Shown here piece after piece: positions 1 to 9,737 of a stretch of 64,000 bases of DNA. The notes beneath the pieces are model-generated. The model did no database searches. It was not told the origin of the DNA and saw nothing but the letters and a program-made list of their open reading frames with translations. The DNA is taken from contig JANAVB010010791.1 in assembly GCA_029216955.1 (NCBI GenBank), forward strand, positions 2,940,799-3,004,798, in the 5' to 3' direction. Positions within the stretch are counted from its first letter, which is position 1. Each line of letters opens with the position of its first letter. Source of the DNA: Iris pallida (Eukaryota; Streptophyta; Magnoliopsida; Asparagales; Iridaceae). The position numbers and the translations under genes are program-made.

Positions 1-3000
1 ATCAAGGAACCAAGGGGAAAGCAGGCGGCTTCCCACAGCAAGAAGAAGGACCCTGACAATCTAAAAGTCAAGGAAACTTCTATCAAGAAAAAGAAGCCAA
101 AGTCTCAAATGCCTTGCTTCAAGTGTGGCAAGAAGGGCAACTTTAAGAATGAGTGCAAAGTAAAGACCAAGCAATCAGAGCAAGGAGAGCCTAGTAAGGT
201 ATCTATGATCACTGACATTGTTGCTATGATTGCACAGGTTGATGCGGTAGGGACTGACTATGACTGGTGGGTAGACACTGGAGCCTCCTGCCATGTCTGC
301 TCTAGTAAGGAGTGGTTCACCACCTACACACCTACTTCTGAAGTAGTTATGATGGCGAACCAGGCACAAGCTGAAGTGCTCGGGATCGGGACGGTAGTAT
401 TAAAGCTGACTTCGGGGAAGTCTTTGACGCTTCAAGGCGTGAAGCACGTACCTGCTATCGCTAAGAACCTGATCTCAGGAGGCCTACTCTGCAACGCAGG
501 CCTCAGGATGGACATCAATGCTGGCTAGATGGTAATGTCTATCAAGGAAACATATTTCGGGAAAGCTTATTATACCGAAGGAATGTTCAAAATTCAGCTT
601 GTAAATCAGTCCAATATAATTAATGTAATTAATGAAGTCACTCCTTCTGCTTATACTCTTGAGTTGTGGCATAATAGGCTGGGACATGTTCATTATAAAC
701 GAATAAACAGAATGTCTAGTCTAGGACTTATCTCCAAATGTGGGATTAAGGTAGAGAAATATGAAGTATGTGCTCAAACGAAGATCACAAGGAAACCCTT
801 TCCTCGGGTTAATCGAAGTACAGATCTTCTAGAGTTGGTACACTCCGATATCTGTGACTTCAAACAGTTCTCTACAAAGGCCGGAATAAAGTATTTTATA
901 ACCTTCATCGATGACTTCTCTAAGTATGCGTTCGTCTACTTGCTGAAGGCTAAAGACGAAGCATTCGAAAAGTTCAAGGAGTTCAGAGCCGAAGCTGAGC
1001 GACAAACTGGACAACAACTCAAAAGAATAAGAAGTGATCGAGGTGGAGAGTACAGGTCTCATGAATTCGCATCGTTCTGCAAAGAACATGGAATTGTCAA
1101 TGAGACTATGGCTCCGTACTCTCCTCAATCAAACGGAGTAGCAGAGAGGAAGAACAGAACATTAACAGAAATGATTAACTCAATGTTGTTGACTGCTGGC
1201 CTTCCTAAGTGCTACTAGGGTGAAACTGTATTGACGGCCACTTTTATTCTAAATAGAGTGCCTCATGCAACTTCAGACGTTACTCCTCATGAACTCTGGT
1301 TCAAGGTCAGACCTAACTTGAATGTCATTCGAGTGTGGGGGTGTCTAGCATATGTCAAGCTTCCAGATCTGAAGATTCAGAAGCTTGGGACAAGGACTAC
1401 TAAGACGATCTTCTTGGGGTATGCCGAAAAGAGTGATGCTCGGAGATTTCTTGATATTGAGTCAAATCATATCATTGAATCTCGCGATGCAGAATATTTT
1501 GAAGACAAATTTACTAGGCACAAGAATATTGTTCTTGCGGATGTACCGGAGAACAATGAGGGTGCGCAGCAAACTGAAGTCTTCAATGAAGATATGGTCC
1601 AAGAAGATGTTGTTGAAACAACGGTTGAACTAGAACAAGCTGAGCCGTCAGCTAAGCGTGTGAGGAGGCCGAAGGACTTCGGAAGTGACTTTGTCACCTA
1701 TCATGTGGAAGCAGATCCGCTTACATATGATGAGGCGATGAAGACCAGAGACGCAGTTTTCTGGAAGGAGGCGATTGACAATGAAGTTGATTCCATTACC
1801 TCAAATAACACTTGGGTGTTGGTTGATCTTCCTGAAGGAGCGAAACCCATCGGATGAAAATGGATCTTCAAGAAGAAGATGAAAGCAGACGGAACTATTG
1901 ACAAGTTCAAGGCTAGGTTGGTAGCCAAGGAGTTTTCTCAGAAGCAGGAAATTGACTATTTTGACACATATGCTCCAGTAGCCCGGATGACCACTATCAG
2001 AATGTTAATTGCTCTCGTAGCAATACATAAGATGGTGATACATCAGATGGATGTCAAAACGGCTTTTCTAAATGGCGAGCTGACCGAAGAAATTTACATG
2101 CAACAGCCAGAGGGATTTGTCGTCAAGGGTCTTGAAGACAAAGTTTGCAAGTTGGTGAAATCTTTGTACGGTCTTAAACAGGCTCCCAAGATGTGGCATG
2201 AGAAATTTGACAAAGTTATAAGGTCAAATGGCTACATGGTCAGCGAGACGGACAAGTGTGTTTACACGAAGTTCGCTGATGGAAGAGGTGTGATCATTTG
2301 TCTGTACGTGGACGATATGCTTATCCTAGGTACGGATATGAGCTGTGTCATGGAGACAAAGAGGTTCATCTCGAGCAAGTTCAGTATGAAGGACTTGGGG
2401 GAAGCTGATGTGATCTTAGGGATCAAGATCATCCGGACAGAAACTGGACTAGCGTTGTCACAGTCTCATTATATTGAGAAAATGATCACTCGTTATGGGT
2501 ATCGGGATCTTCTAGGGATCGATACGCCGTACATGTGTGATGTGAAGCTGAAGCCTAATTCAGGGGAAAGCGTCAGGCAGCTGGAGTATGCTAGCATAAT
2601 CGGGAGTTTGTTATATGCTACTAATGCCACAAGGCCTGACATAGCTTTCGTTGTGGGAATGCTGAGTCGTTTCACGAGCAACCCTGGTGTTGAACACTGG
2701 AAGGCTGTGAAATGGGTTATGAGATATCTCAAGAAGACTCAGACATATGCGCTGTACTACAGCGGAGATCCGCAGGTAGTGGAAGGCTTCAGTGATGCCA
2801 GCTGGTGCTCAGATTTGAAGAGCGAGAGGTCCACAGGTGGATATATTTTTACAATGGGTGGAGCTGTTATATCGTGGAAATCGAAGAAGCAGACTATGCT
2901 CTCGCGGTCATCCATGGAATCTGAGTTCTTTGTACTTGATATCGTAGCCGAGGAAGCAGAATGGCTTCGGGAGCTCGTATATGATCTTCTAGTGGTTGGG

Positions 3001-3252
3001 GCACAAATACCGGCAATACCGATATACTGCGACAACCAGGCGACTGCGGCGGTGGCATCAAATGACCTTTTCAACGAAAAGAAGAGGACTGTGCGGTTAA
3101 AGCACAAGGCAGTACTCGATCTTATTAAGAGAGATGTAATTGCAGTGATTGATGTTCGAAGTCAAAAAAATCTGGCGGATCCGTTCACCAAGGGCCTAAA
3201 GCGCCAGCTGATCGATGACTCAGCATGTAAAATGGGCTTGAAGGCATTCTGA
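1..3252 (+). pseudogene. Ty1/copia Gag-Pol polyprotein, 5'-truncated by the window and broken by three stops
   Basis: One reading frame runs from base 1 to 3252 and encodes copia domains in the order zinc knuckle, protease, integrase, reverse transcriptase, RNase H. The knuckle (112-153) has the Cys spacing of a CCHC motif but Asn where His is expected. The protease motif DTGA lies at 274-285. The integrase has an HH-C-C region near 667-775 in which the first Cys is Tyr, then Asp-Asp-Glu motifs including SDRGGEY and a later ERKNRTL. RT has YVDD at 2305-2316, and RNase H has its SDAS motif near 2791. Stops interrupt the frame at 526-528 (TAG), 1216-1218 (TAG) and 1855-1857 (TGA), all in frame, so these are point nonsense changes and not frameshifts. 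The domain order with integrase before RT is diagnostic of copia. The LTR style suggests the Tork/Tnt1 group, which is inference. It cannot make a full polyprotein. Confidence 0.95.
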
Positions 3253-3537
3253 TATTAGTTATTGTATTTCTACCATAAAGTTTTATGCTATTAGTTCAAA
3301 GATTTATCTACTAGGCATCTAGCTTTTGGTTCAAGGGAGGACCATTAACTGGAAGAATATCAAGAACGATGGGTACATGTTCTATCGGGCATGGAGAGGT
3401 TACGGAGCTACAACCACTGTTGTCTACTGTTGTTTTCTGCGGAAAACGGTTTCTGTGGGAAGGTTGGCTTAATTGCCTTAATGAGTTCTCAGGCAGAGTG
3501 AATGCCTGGTGTGCTTTACAGAAAGCATGGTAGAGCA

Positions 3538-4010
3538 GCACTACAAGGAGTGAAACTCCATGCTACAGTGGGGTGACTCCACAATGAGGTTCCTATATGT
3601 GGGGTGCTGCCCAGGAATAGGATAAAGCCTCGGTTTAGCAGGCCAAGTCACAGCGGCGTAGCACCGCAAATAGGCAGTTAGCCTAATGCTGTATGTTAAA
3701 AATAAAGAGGGATGTAGTCAGCACTACAAAGAGGAGGAGTTTCTCATGTTACAGTGGCACGACACCACGATGAGGTACCCGGTTAGGGATAAAGCCTCGG
3801 CCTTGCAAGCCATGTCGTTGCGGCGTAACCCCGCAAGGGAGCCTAAGGCTTCATGCTGGGTAGTTTGGCACTACAAAGAGACGGTTGCCTCATGCTACAG
3901 TAGTATGACACTACGATAAGGTTCTCGGTACAGGTAAGGCCTCGGCTTTAAGCCATGTCATAGCGGCGTAGCACCGCAAGGGAAGCGCAAAGTGCTTCAT
4001 GCCATGTCTC
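3538..4010 (+). repeat. Tandem repeats in the copia 3' noncoding region
   Basis: Three diverged units begin with the same GCACTACAA start at 3538, 3721 and 3868. Each continues through a 'catgctacagt', a 'gataaagcctcgg'-like and a 'cggcgtagcaccgcaa'-like block. Unit spacing is 183 then 147 bases. They lie between the end of pol and the polypurine tract. No coding sense is seen. Confidence 0.75.
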
Positions 4011-4328
4011 TTTATAATGAACTCACCTATAGTGTATGGACAAAGAGATATCAGGCCGTCTCTTGAGGGTAAACTTGTAGACACCCAAAATTATACACTG
4101 AAACCAGGCTGGCACAGGGCCTTTAATGTGTAGCCAGAAGCACATGTAACTACATTATGTGAGTGGAAAGAATTTCAGCTATGATGCAGAATTCAAGGCT
4201 TAGTCCATTCTTGTATTCTAGTATAATTTTTGACCCATGCGGAAAGATTCAAGTCGCCAGCGACATCTCTCCTAATGCATGATGGACAGTTACTGTGGGG
4301 AACACTTATACCCATATATAGAGATATG

Positions 4329-4336
4329 TGGGAGAT
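4329..4336 (+). other. Polypurine tract of the copia element
   Basis: GTGGGAGAT directly precedes the LTR-like start at 4337, the position expected for the plus-strand primer. Confidence 0.6.
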
Positions 4337-4583
4337 CGTTGGAGTTTTGGTTTTTTCTTTAGAAAGCTTTAGTCCCACATCGAAAAAAACAAAGAGATTG
4401 TATCTCTATATATTAGCTTTGCTATTATTGGAGATGCACATGTGGTGTGGAGGTGCACATGGGTTTGCCATGTGGGATTATTTTTTTAATGAGAAAAAGG
4501 CTAAAATCAACAATTAAAGCATTCATGCTTTTTGCTCTTGGAAAATTTATTTCCATAGGAGCTAAGCCCCGTAGGGGCTTAGC

Positions 4584-4632
4584 GACTCGGACTCGGACTC
4601 GGGCTCGGGCTCGGGCTCGGGCTCAAGGGCTC
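4584..4632 (+). repeat. GACTCG/GGCTCG hexanucleotide tract in the LTR U3
   Basis: About seven consecutive 6-base units, GACTCG changing to GGCTCG, lie upstream of the TATA box within the copia LTR. Such U3 repeats often act as enhancer-like elements in plant copia LTRs; that role here is inference. Confidence 0.85.
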
Positions 4633-4810
4633 ATGAGGCGTAATGTGGCATTTTGTTAGCGCACTTTGCACTTAGCACGTCAGCATCGTCGCTAGGCGCA
4701 TAGTGTGCTCGTTGTGCGAGCCACTTGCGCGACCACGTTACGTGGCCCGTTACGCGAGCCCAGTTACATTGGCCCAGTTATGCAGCCCAGTACGCAGCCC
4801 AGTACGCGCA

Positions 4811-4954
4811 GTGTGCGCAGCGTGCGTAGCATGCGTAGAGTGTGCAGAGTGCGCAGTGTACGCAGCGTACACAGTGTGTGTAGAGTGCGCAGAGTGCGCA
4901 GTGTATGCAGCGTACGCAGTGTTCGTAGAGTGCGTAGTGTGCGCAGGTTGCGTA
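4811..4954 (+). repeat. 9-bp CpG-rich minisatellite in the copia LTR
   Basis: Sixteen consecutive 9-base units fit the register G-N-G-T-R-C-R-Y-A (for example GTGTGCGCA, GAGTGCGCA, GCGTACGCA) with little drift of phase. Because the period is divisible by three, all frames on both strands stay open and give repetitive Val-Arg-Ser or Leu-Arg-Thr peptides, which I treat as artefacts. It lies about 160 bases upstream of the TATA box. Confidence 0.92.
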
Positions 4955-5113
4955 AAATAGCTGTGTGCGTAAAGTGCAAATTACGCTGGTTACGCGAGTG
5001 GCACAACTTGCAGCAGAACGTGTCTTTGCATGTTCTGAGCGGTTGCTCCATATTCGGGGTGGTTACTACCACGTCCCTAACATTGTGCTAACCGGGCAGT
5101 TGTTGCAGGGGCT

Positions 5114-5120
5114 TATATAA
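5114..5120 (+). promoter_or_regulatory. TATA box of the copia LTR
   Basis: TATATAA within GCTTATATAAGGCC is followed by a pyrimidine-rich stretch, the layout of a plant LTR core promoter. Confidence 0.7.
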
Positions 5121-5424
5121 GGCCTCCTCCTTCTCTCTCACAGGGAAGAACTAAGACACAAGTAGTAGACAAAAAGTTTACAAGTGCTTAGAAGCTGTTA
5201 GAGAAAAGAGAGGTATTGTACCAGCATTGAGTTTTGCACAAGAGTTCGTGTTCATCCGAGGAGTCAGAAGAGCAAGAGTGTTCCAAGTTCTCTGACGAAC
5301 TTGCTGGTTCCTGGAAGCTATTCGTGTGGGACGAATAAAGCTTTGAGCAACGGTGATCATTCACCCCAGCAGGAGTTTTTTTTCCATCTTTCGCATGTCA
5401 CCTTCTTTGTTAGTATTATCAGGA

Positions 5425-5690
5425 TTCTATTAGCGCACCTTCGGTGAAGTGTTTGCGTTGGTATTATCAGAATTCTATTAGCGCACCTTCTGTGAAGTGT
5501 AGCACTAGTAGAATTTCTCTTACGTACCTTCTGTGAAGTGTTACGTTCTGTGCACCTTCTGTGAAGTGTAAAACTAGTAGAATTTCTCTTACGTACCTTC
5601 TGTGAAGGGTTACGTTCTGTGCACCTTCTGTGAAGTGTAGCACTAGTTGAAATTTCTCTTACGTACCTTTTGTGAAGTGTTACGTAATAA
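5425..5690 (+). repeat. About 70-bp tandem repeats with an ACCTTCTGTGAAGTGT core
   Basis: Units built around ACCTTCTGTGAAGTGT recur, with longer-period starts near 5481, 5552 and 5621. Each long unit holds two copies of the core separated by a 'gtagaatttctcttacg' block. The core contains the inverted pair CTTC..GAAG. This region lies just outside the tentative LTR end, so it may be flanking repeat DNA or LTR tail. Confidence 0.85.
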
Positions 5691-5747
5691 CGATTGTTTG
5701 TACAATTGTTACGAAATTTCAGTTTTCCATCGAAAAATTATGCCCCG

Positions 5748-5751
<4 letters not shown>

Positions 5752-5814
<63 letters not shown>

Positions 5815-5818
5815 TATA
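5752..5818. repeat. (TA)n microsatellite
   Basis: Essentially uninterrupted TA dinucleotides with a short AAAA break near the right end. Confidence 0.97.
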
Positions 5819-5819
5819 T

Positions 5820-6318
5820 GATTGAATGAAATGTCGGAGGTATGGAGGACATGATAGTTTGAATCCACTATGGGACAGATCATCAGAGGTAATATTCTCA
5901 TAATATTTAACCTGATAAGTTTAATGACCTTGCTTGAAAAGTTAGTAAAATTACCAAAGATTAAATATTTTTGATAAAACAAACATATTTACCATAACGA
6001 ACGAGCTTCGTCAGAGGTAATTTAGTTGTGGAATAAAAATAGACATTGCTACTCCCTGGGAAGTTATAACATAATGCTTCATTGGTAAAGTTGACATTGT
6101 CTATTGGTCCCCCTGCCCTTCATTGGGTAGAGAGGTCAAACGTGGATGACAAAAGACCCTTTTTCATCGGAAGTATCAACATCGTCTTCTTCTGAAGCCG
6201 AGTGTTCTTTACCTTCATCAATATCATGCAAATGCATAATGCTAGTATCGTCATCTTCTTGATCACTAAGAATATTTGGGAAACCGAAGTCTTGAACAAG
6301 TTGTCCGGCTTTGAGCTT
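5820..6318 (-). other. Unassigned sequence with a short acidic open frame
   Basis: On the - strand, 6136-6318 stays open and reads an acidic segment rich in Asp, Glu and Ser that ends in a stop at 6136-6138. It is the flank into which the gag-only element inserted; the other flank resumes at 8699. I recognise no domain. It could be part of an older retroelement protein. The rest (5820-6130) shows nothing identifiable. Confidence 0.4.
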
Positions 6319-6323
6319 GACGA

Positions 6324-6598
6324 TGTTGGCTCTAAACTTCTGGATGTGACAAGGAGAAGGCAATGACAGAGTATAAACACTCCTTTGGAGATGACAGAAA
6401 GAATGAGGAGAGGAAACTTTTCGTTGTGATTATTATTCATGCAAATGAGGCCTTTAAATAGGCAAACAAAACTTAAACATGTGGACAACAAAAGAACGTG
6501 GAGTAAAAGACTCCTGGCCACACACATGTCCTAGGGACTAGCAACAAATCCTAAAGACTAGGTAAACTAAGGACACCTATCTAGATTATTAACTGATA
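6324..6598 (-). repeat. 3' LTR of the gag-only element
   Basis: 275 bases. It contains a TATA-like CTATTTAAAGG (- strand, near 6453-6460) and ends CCAACA at the TSD. Bases 6426-6598 match 8521-8693 almost exactly. The remaining 102 bases (6324-6425) are absent from the 5' copy. Confidence 0.82.
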
Positions 6599-6612
6599 TT
6601 CTCCTCCTTAAT

Positions 6613-8363
6613 CTAGATTTGGTCAAGGTTGACAACTCCAAGCTCTTCCTCGGTACCAAGCTTCGGAGCATTCCTCCCGCATCCGGGTGGGAAATCCCGA
6701 ACCACTGTTGCCCTTCTCTTCTTCTTCGAAATCGATGCAAGAGACTCCATCGCGAACTTCTCCTGCTGTTTTGATTCAACCAAATGAGCTTCGATCGGCT
6801 CAATCTTTTTCTTCCACTCCTGAGCTTGCTTGACTGCGTCCAACTCTGCCCTCTTTGCGTCGTCTACTTCGGCACTGAGCTTTTCGACCAACATTTTCAT
6901 AACAGCTAGCTTATCCTCTGCTGCCTTTGCTGTCTCGAGCTCCTGCTTCAAAGCCTCAACCTTGAAATCTAACTTGAGCAAGCACTCGGCGCATTCTTTG
7001 CCAAGTTTTTCTGATTCAGCCTCCTTGGCTTACAATTTTGCGGCACACCCTCTGTGTACTTGCTCCAGGAATTAGAGCCTTTGCTGCAAGTTCTTCAGCT
7101 CCCGATTCTCCTCTTCGAGGTGCGCATTCCTTGACGCGATACTCGACCTGGTTTCCTCGAACTCCGAGATGACATTCTTGTACAGCACCTTCGACTCGGA
7201 GACCTGGGCCTCAAGCGCCTTCGTCCTTCCCTCCTCGTGGGCCAGGGCCTGGCTGCACATTTCCAGCCGCGAGCGGAGGTCTTCCGCGATCCTGGTCTCC
7301 GAGTCTAGCCTTGCCTGCAGTGAGGACATCCCGTCGACCAGGTCCGAATGTTCCGTCTCCCACTCCCTCTCGCGCCTTCTGAGCCTCTCCTTGGTCCTGT
7401 CGTAGGCCTCCTCGAGGTGCCGGAACTGCTCGTTCCTCCATTTGAGTCGCTCCTCCTTCTCGCGCACAGACTCGGCCAGTATCTCGTCCCGCCGCGACAG
7501 CTCCTCGCGCGCATGGACTTCTTGGAGCCTCGTCTCGTCGTGGTCCTTCTGCTCCCCAAGCTTTATCATGGCGCGCTTCTCATTGAGCATCACCTGCTTG
7601 ATTGACTTGGCGTGGGTGTCGTGCGTCTCGGCGATCGTGCACACCTGCGCCAGTAGAAGCGCCGGTTCGTCGTCTTGCGTCATATAGGCCCGCTCATCGC
7701 GTTTTGGCTTGCGACAGTCTTCTGCCCAGTGGCCATAGATGCCACAATTTTGGCACTTTTCCGTGTCATCAAGCTTAGGATTGTGGCAGTCTTCTGCCCA
7801 GTGGCCGTAGATGCCACAATTGTGACACCGCCCCTTGCCTGGCGAGTTTCCACGCCCACCGGAACGTCCGCCGCGCCTACGTCCTGTGCCGCCAGACAAT
7901 CGTTCGTCTAGCTCGTGACGTCTTTGGCGCGCCTTCCACTCCTCTTCAGTAAGGAGCAGACGTCCACCATCTCCATCGTTGTCGCTCTCGCCTCGACCAC
8001 GTATGCGTTCTTCGTACGCTTTGAGGCGGCCGATCGCTTCCTCGATCGGCATAGTCTCCACATCAGCAAACTGCTCGATCACCGCAACGACCTGCAGGTA
8101 CTTGTCTGGGACGGAGACGAGCAGCTTCTTGACGATGACGACGTCCTCCATATCGTCTCCCAATCCACGAATCTTGTTTGCGAGGGTCGTCAATTTCCTC
8201 GCAAACTCATCGATGGAGTCTGTCTCCTTCATACGGAGAGCCTCGAACTCACTCTTTAAGGTTTGAATCCTTGCCTTCTTCACCCGATTAGCGCCTAGGT
8301 ACCTTGTCTTCAGGCTTTCCCAAGCTTCCTTAGCCGTTTTGTGCTTGGCCAACTGGAGTAGGA
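6613..8363 (-). pseudogene. Gag (UBN2-type) with two zinc knuckles fused to a long coiled coil
   Basis: Reading the - strand from about 8363, the frame gives a copia Gag core (UBN2-type, with the LGANRVKKARIQTLKSEFE region near 8290-8230 and a KLL(V)SVPDKY-like block near 8125), an Arg/Gly-rich linker, then two near-identical CCHC knuckles of the form CxNCGIYGHWAEDC. A long charged alpha-helical heptad region follows to about 6720, then a 'RDFPPGCGRNAP' segment and a stop at 6613-6615. Two in-frame TAA codons (7072-7074 and 7027-7029) split the helix. Upstream of 8363 the frame stays open, but through an inverted gag piece and LTR sequence, so the true Gag N-terminus and start are lost. The coiled-coil tail is unusual for copia Gag and may be a capture. 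Confidence 0.78.
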
Positions 8364-8525
8364 TCTCCGTATGAAGGAGACAGACTCCATCGATGAGTTT
8401 GCGGGGAAATTGACGACCCTCGCAAACAAGATTCGTGGATTGGGAGACGATATGGAGGACGTCGTCATCGTCAAGAAGCTGCTCGTCTCCGTCCCAGACA
8501 AGTACCTGCAGGTCGTTGCGGTGAT
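8078..8525. repeat. 162-bp inverted repeat (arms 8078-8239 and 8364-8525)
   Basis: The right arm is the reverse complement of the left arm, with one mismatch noticed (an A/G in the Glu-Phe-Ala segment). The 124-base spacer is normal gag sequence. The right arm joins directly to the 5' LTR copy with a shared GTGAT at 8521-8525. Confidence 0.93.
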
Positions 8526-8693
8526 TATTATTCATGCAAATGAGGCCTTTAAATAGGCAAACAAAACTTAAACATGTGGACAACAAAAGAACGTGGAGTA
8601 AAAGACTCCTGGCCACACACATGTCCTAGGGACTAGCAACAAATTCTAAAGACTAGGTAAACTAAGGACACCTATCTAGATTATTAACTGATA
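8521..8693 (-). repeat. Truncated 5' LTR of the gag-only element
   Basis: 173 bases, nearly identical to 6426-6598, including the TATA-like box. The downstream 102 bases of the LTR, the primer-binding site and the Gag start are missing and replaced by the inverted gag arm. Confidence 0.85.
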
Positions 8694-8698
8694 GACGA

Positions 8699-9726
8699 AT
8701 GAGCTACTCCCAATTATTAACTTTAGTACTTCCAATAGCATGACACTTATCGGAAGAAGTAGGTTATGTTTGCATGCTTGCACAAATATAGGTATAGACA
8801 TGCCAGTAGGGCATTGCATCAAGATTTTACAGAATCTCTTGACGGAGTCTTTGGAGAGTAGGATTGAGGAAACACTGCCCTCGATAGGGATACTACCCTA
8901 TGCTTTCGCCTCCAATTCTATCCTATCATGTTGACAATAGCAACTGAAATTTTTTGGACTTTGCACAAAGGAACAGTATCATTTGCGCATAAGAGAGCTG
9001 ATTGCTGATCTGCGCATACAAAATACCGTCATTTGCACAGGAAGAAATATTGAACTGTGCATGGTAAAACACTGCCACTCGTGTATTGGAAATTTTGCTG
9101 AAGCATGCACATAAGATCATTGTCTTCTACGCTAAGAGAAGAATTTTTCTTCATGTGCAGAGGAGCATTGTCTCTCATACAGTTGATTGCACAGTGATGT
9201 CATTGAATGGACACTACATTGGCAGTAGAAGACTTCCTCTCTTTATGTTTTTAATTGATTACATTATGTAAATCAGAGAAGAAAGAGTTTGTACTCAGAT
9301 CCATTTCATGCACATGAGAAATTCCTGTGCATGAATCTATTTGTAAGGAGTTTGCTTTTCGACCCACTTTACATGCATGGAATTTTTCTACGCATGGGGT
9401 TTGCTGGAATGACTTTGGTTTCAGACTCATTTCACGTGCATGAACTACACATGAGTTTGTGTTTAATGCCAATTCGGCACATAGAACCAATCTGTGCATG
9501 CCAATAGGTTCAACAACTTGGGCGTGCATGACTTGCACTGCTTTGGACTTCTTTAACTTAGAAGCTACATACTCAAGGGTAAATTCAATCTATGGAACCC
9601 TCAAATAATGTATGTAAGCTGTCTAATATAAGGTCTAAAATGGCAAATGGCAAGTTAATATCTCGATCCACAAATAATAATCTCAAGTGGGAACCAAATA
9701 TATTACTGTTATCAAACAATAATACA
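8699..9726. other. Noncoding region with scattered TGCGCA/GTGCATG motifs
   Basis: No credible coding frame. From about 8930 to 9540 short motifs such as TGCGCATA, TGTGCATG, CGTGCATG and ATGCAC recur every 30-60 bases. It lies downstream (on the - strand) of a primer-binding-site-like sequence, so it may be the internal leader of a decayed - strand copia element. Confidence 0.45.
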
Positions 9727-9735
9727 CTGATACCA
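9727..9735 (-). other. Possible copia primer-binding site
   Basis: The - strand reads TGGTATCAG, the initiator Met-tRNA primer complement usual for plant copia elements, and a TG start of an LTR-like sequence follows two bases away at 9738. A TATA-like TATATAAAC on the - strand near 10334-10340 fits an LTR lying to the right. No matching second LTR was found. Confidence 0.4.
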
Positions 9736-9737
9736 CT

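Larger units (their letters stand above)
4337..5371 (+). mobile_element. 3' LTR of the copia element (right end tentative)
   Basis: The LTR starts CGTTGGAGTTTTGG just after the polypurine tract (canonical TG apparently mutated to CG) and has the 'agtcccacatcg' block common in Tork-type copia LTRs. A TATA box (TATATAA, 5114-5120) sits above a likely transcript start, and AATAAA occurs at 5334-5339. The right end is set at CACCCCAGCA (5371) because copia LTRs end in CA; this is inference, since the 5' LTR is outside the window and cannot be compared. Inside are a hexanucleotide tract and a 9-bp minisatellite. Confidence 0.65.
6324..8693 (-). mobile_element. Non-autonomous gag-only LTR retrotransposon (TR-GAG-like), complete with TSD
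   Basis: The element is bounded by a 5-base direct repeat GACGA at 6319-6323 and 8694-8698. Reading the - strand, it has a shortened 5' LTR (8693 to 8521), an inverted gag piece, a Gag-coiled-coil coding region (8363 to 6613), a polypurine tract (6610 to 6599) and a 3' LTR (6598 to 6324). Both LTRs start TATCAGTTAATAATC. There is no protease, integrase or RT, and a 2.37-kb span leaves no room for pol. Known plant TR-GAG elements have this architecture; assignment to that class is inference from structure. Confidence 0.8.

Noticed and set aside
4703..5091. Open frames of 85-128 codons on both strands with Val-Arg-Ser / Leu-Arg-Thr repeats
   Set aside because: They are the six-frame image of a 9-bp minisatellite whose period is divisible by three.
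7348..7911. Several + strand frames opposite the gag-coiled-coil region
   Set aside because: Shadows of the - strand coding sequence, open because of its Glu/Lys/Arg-rich codons.
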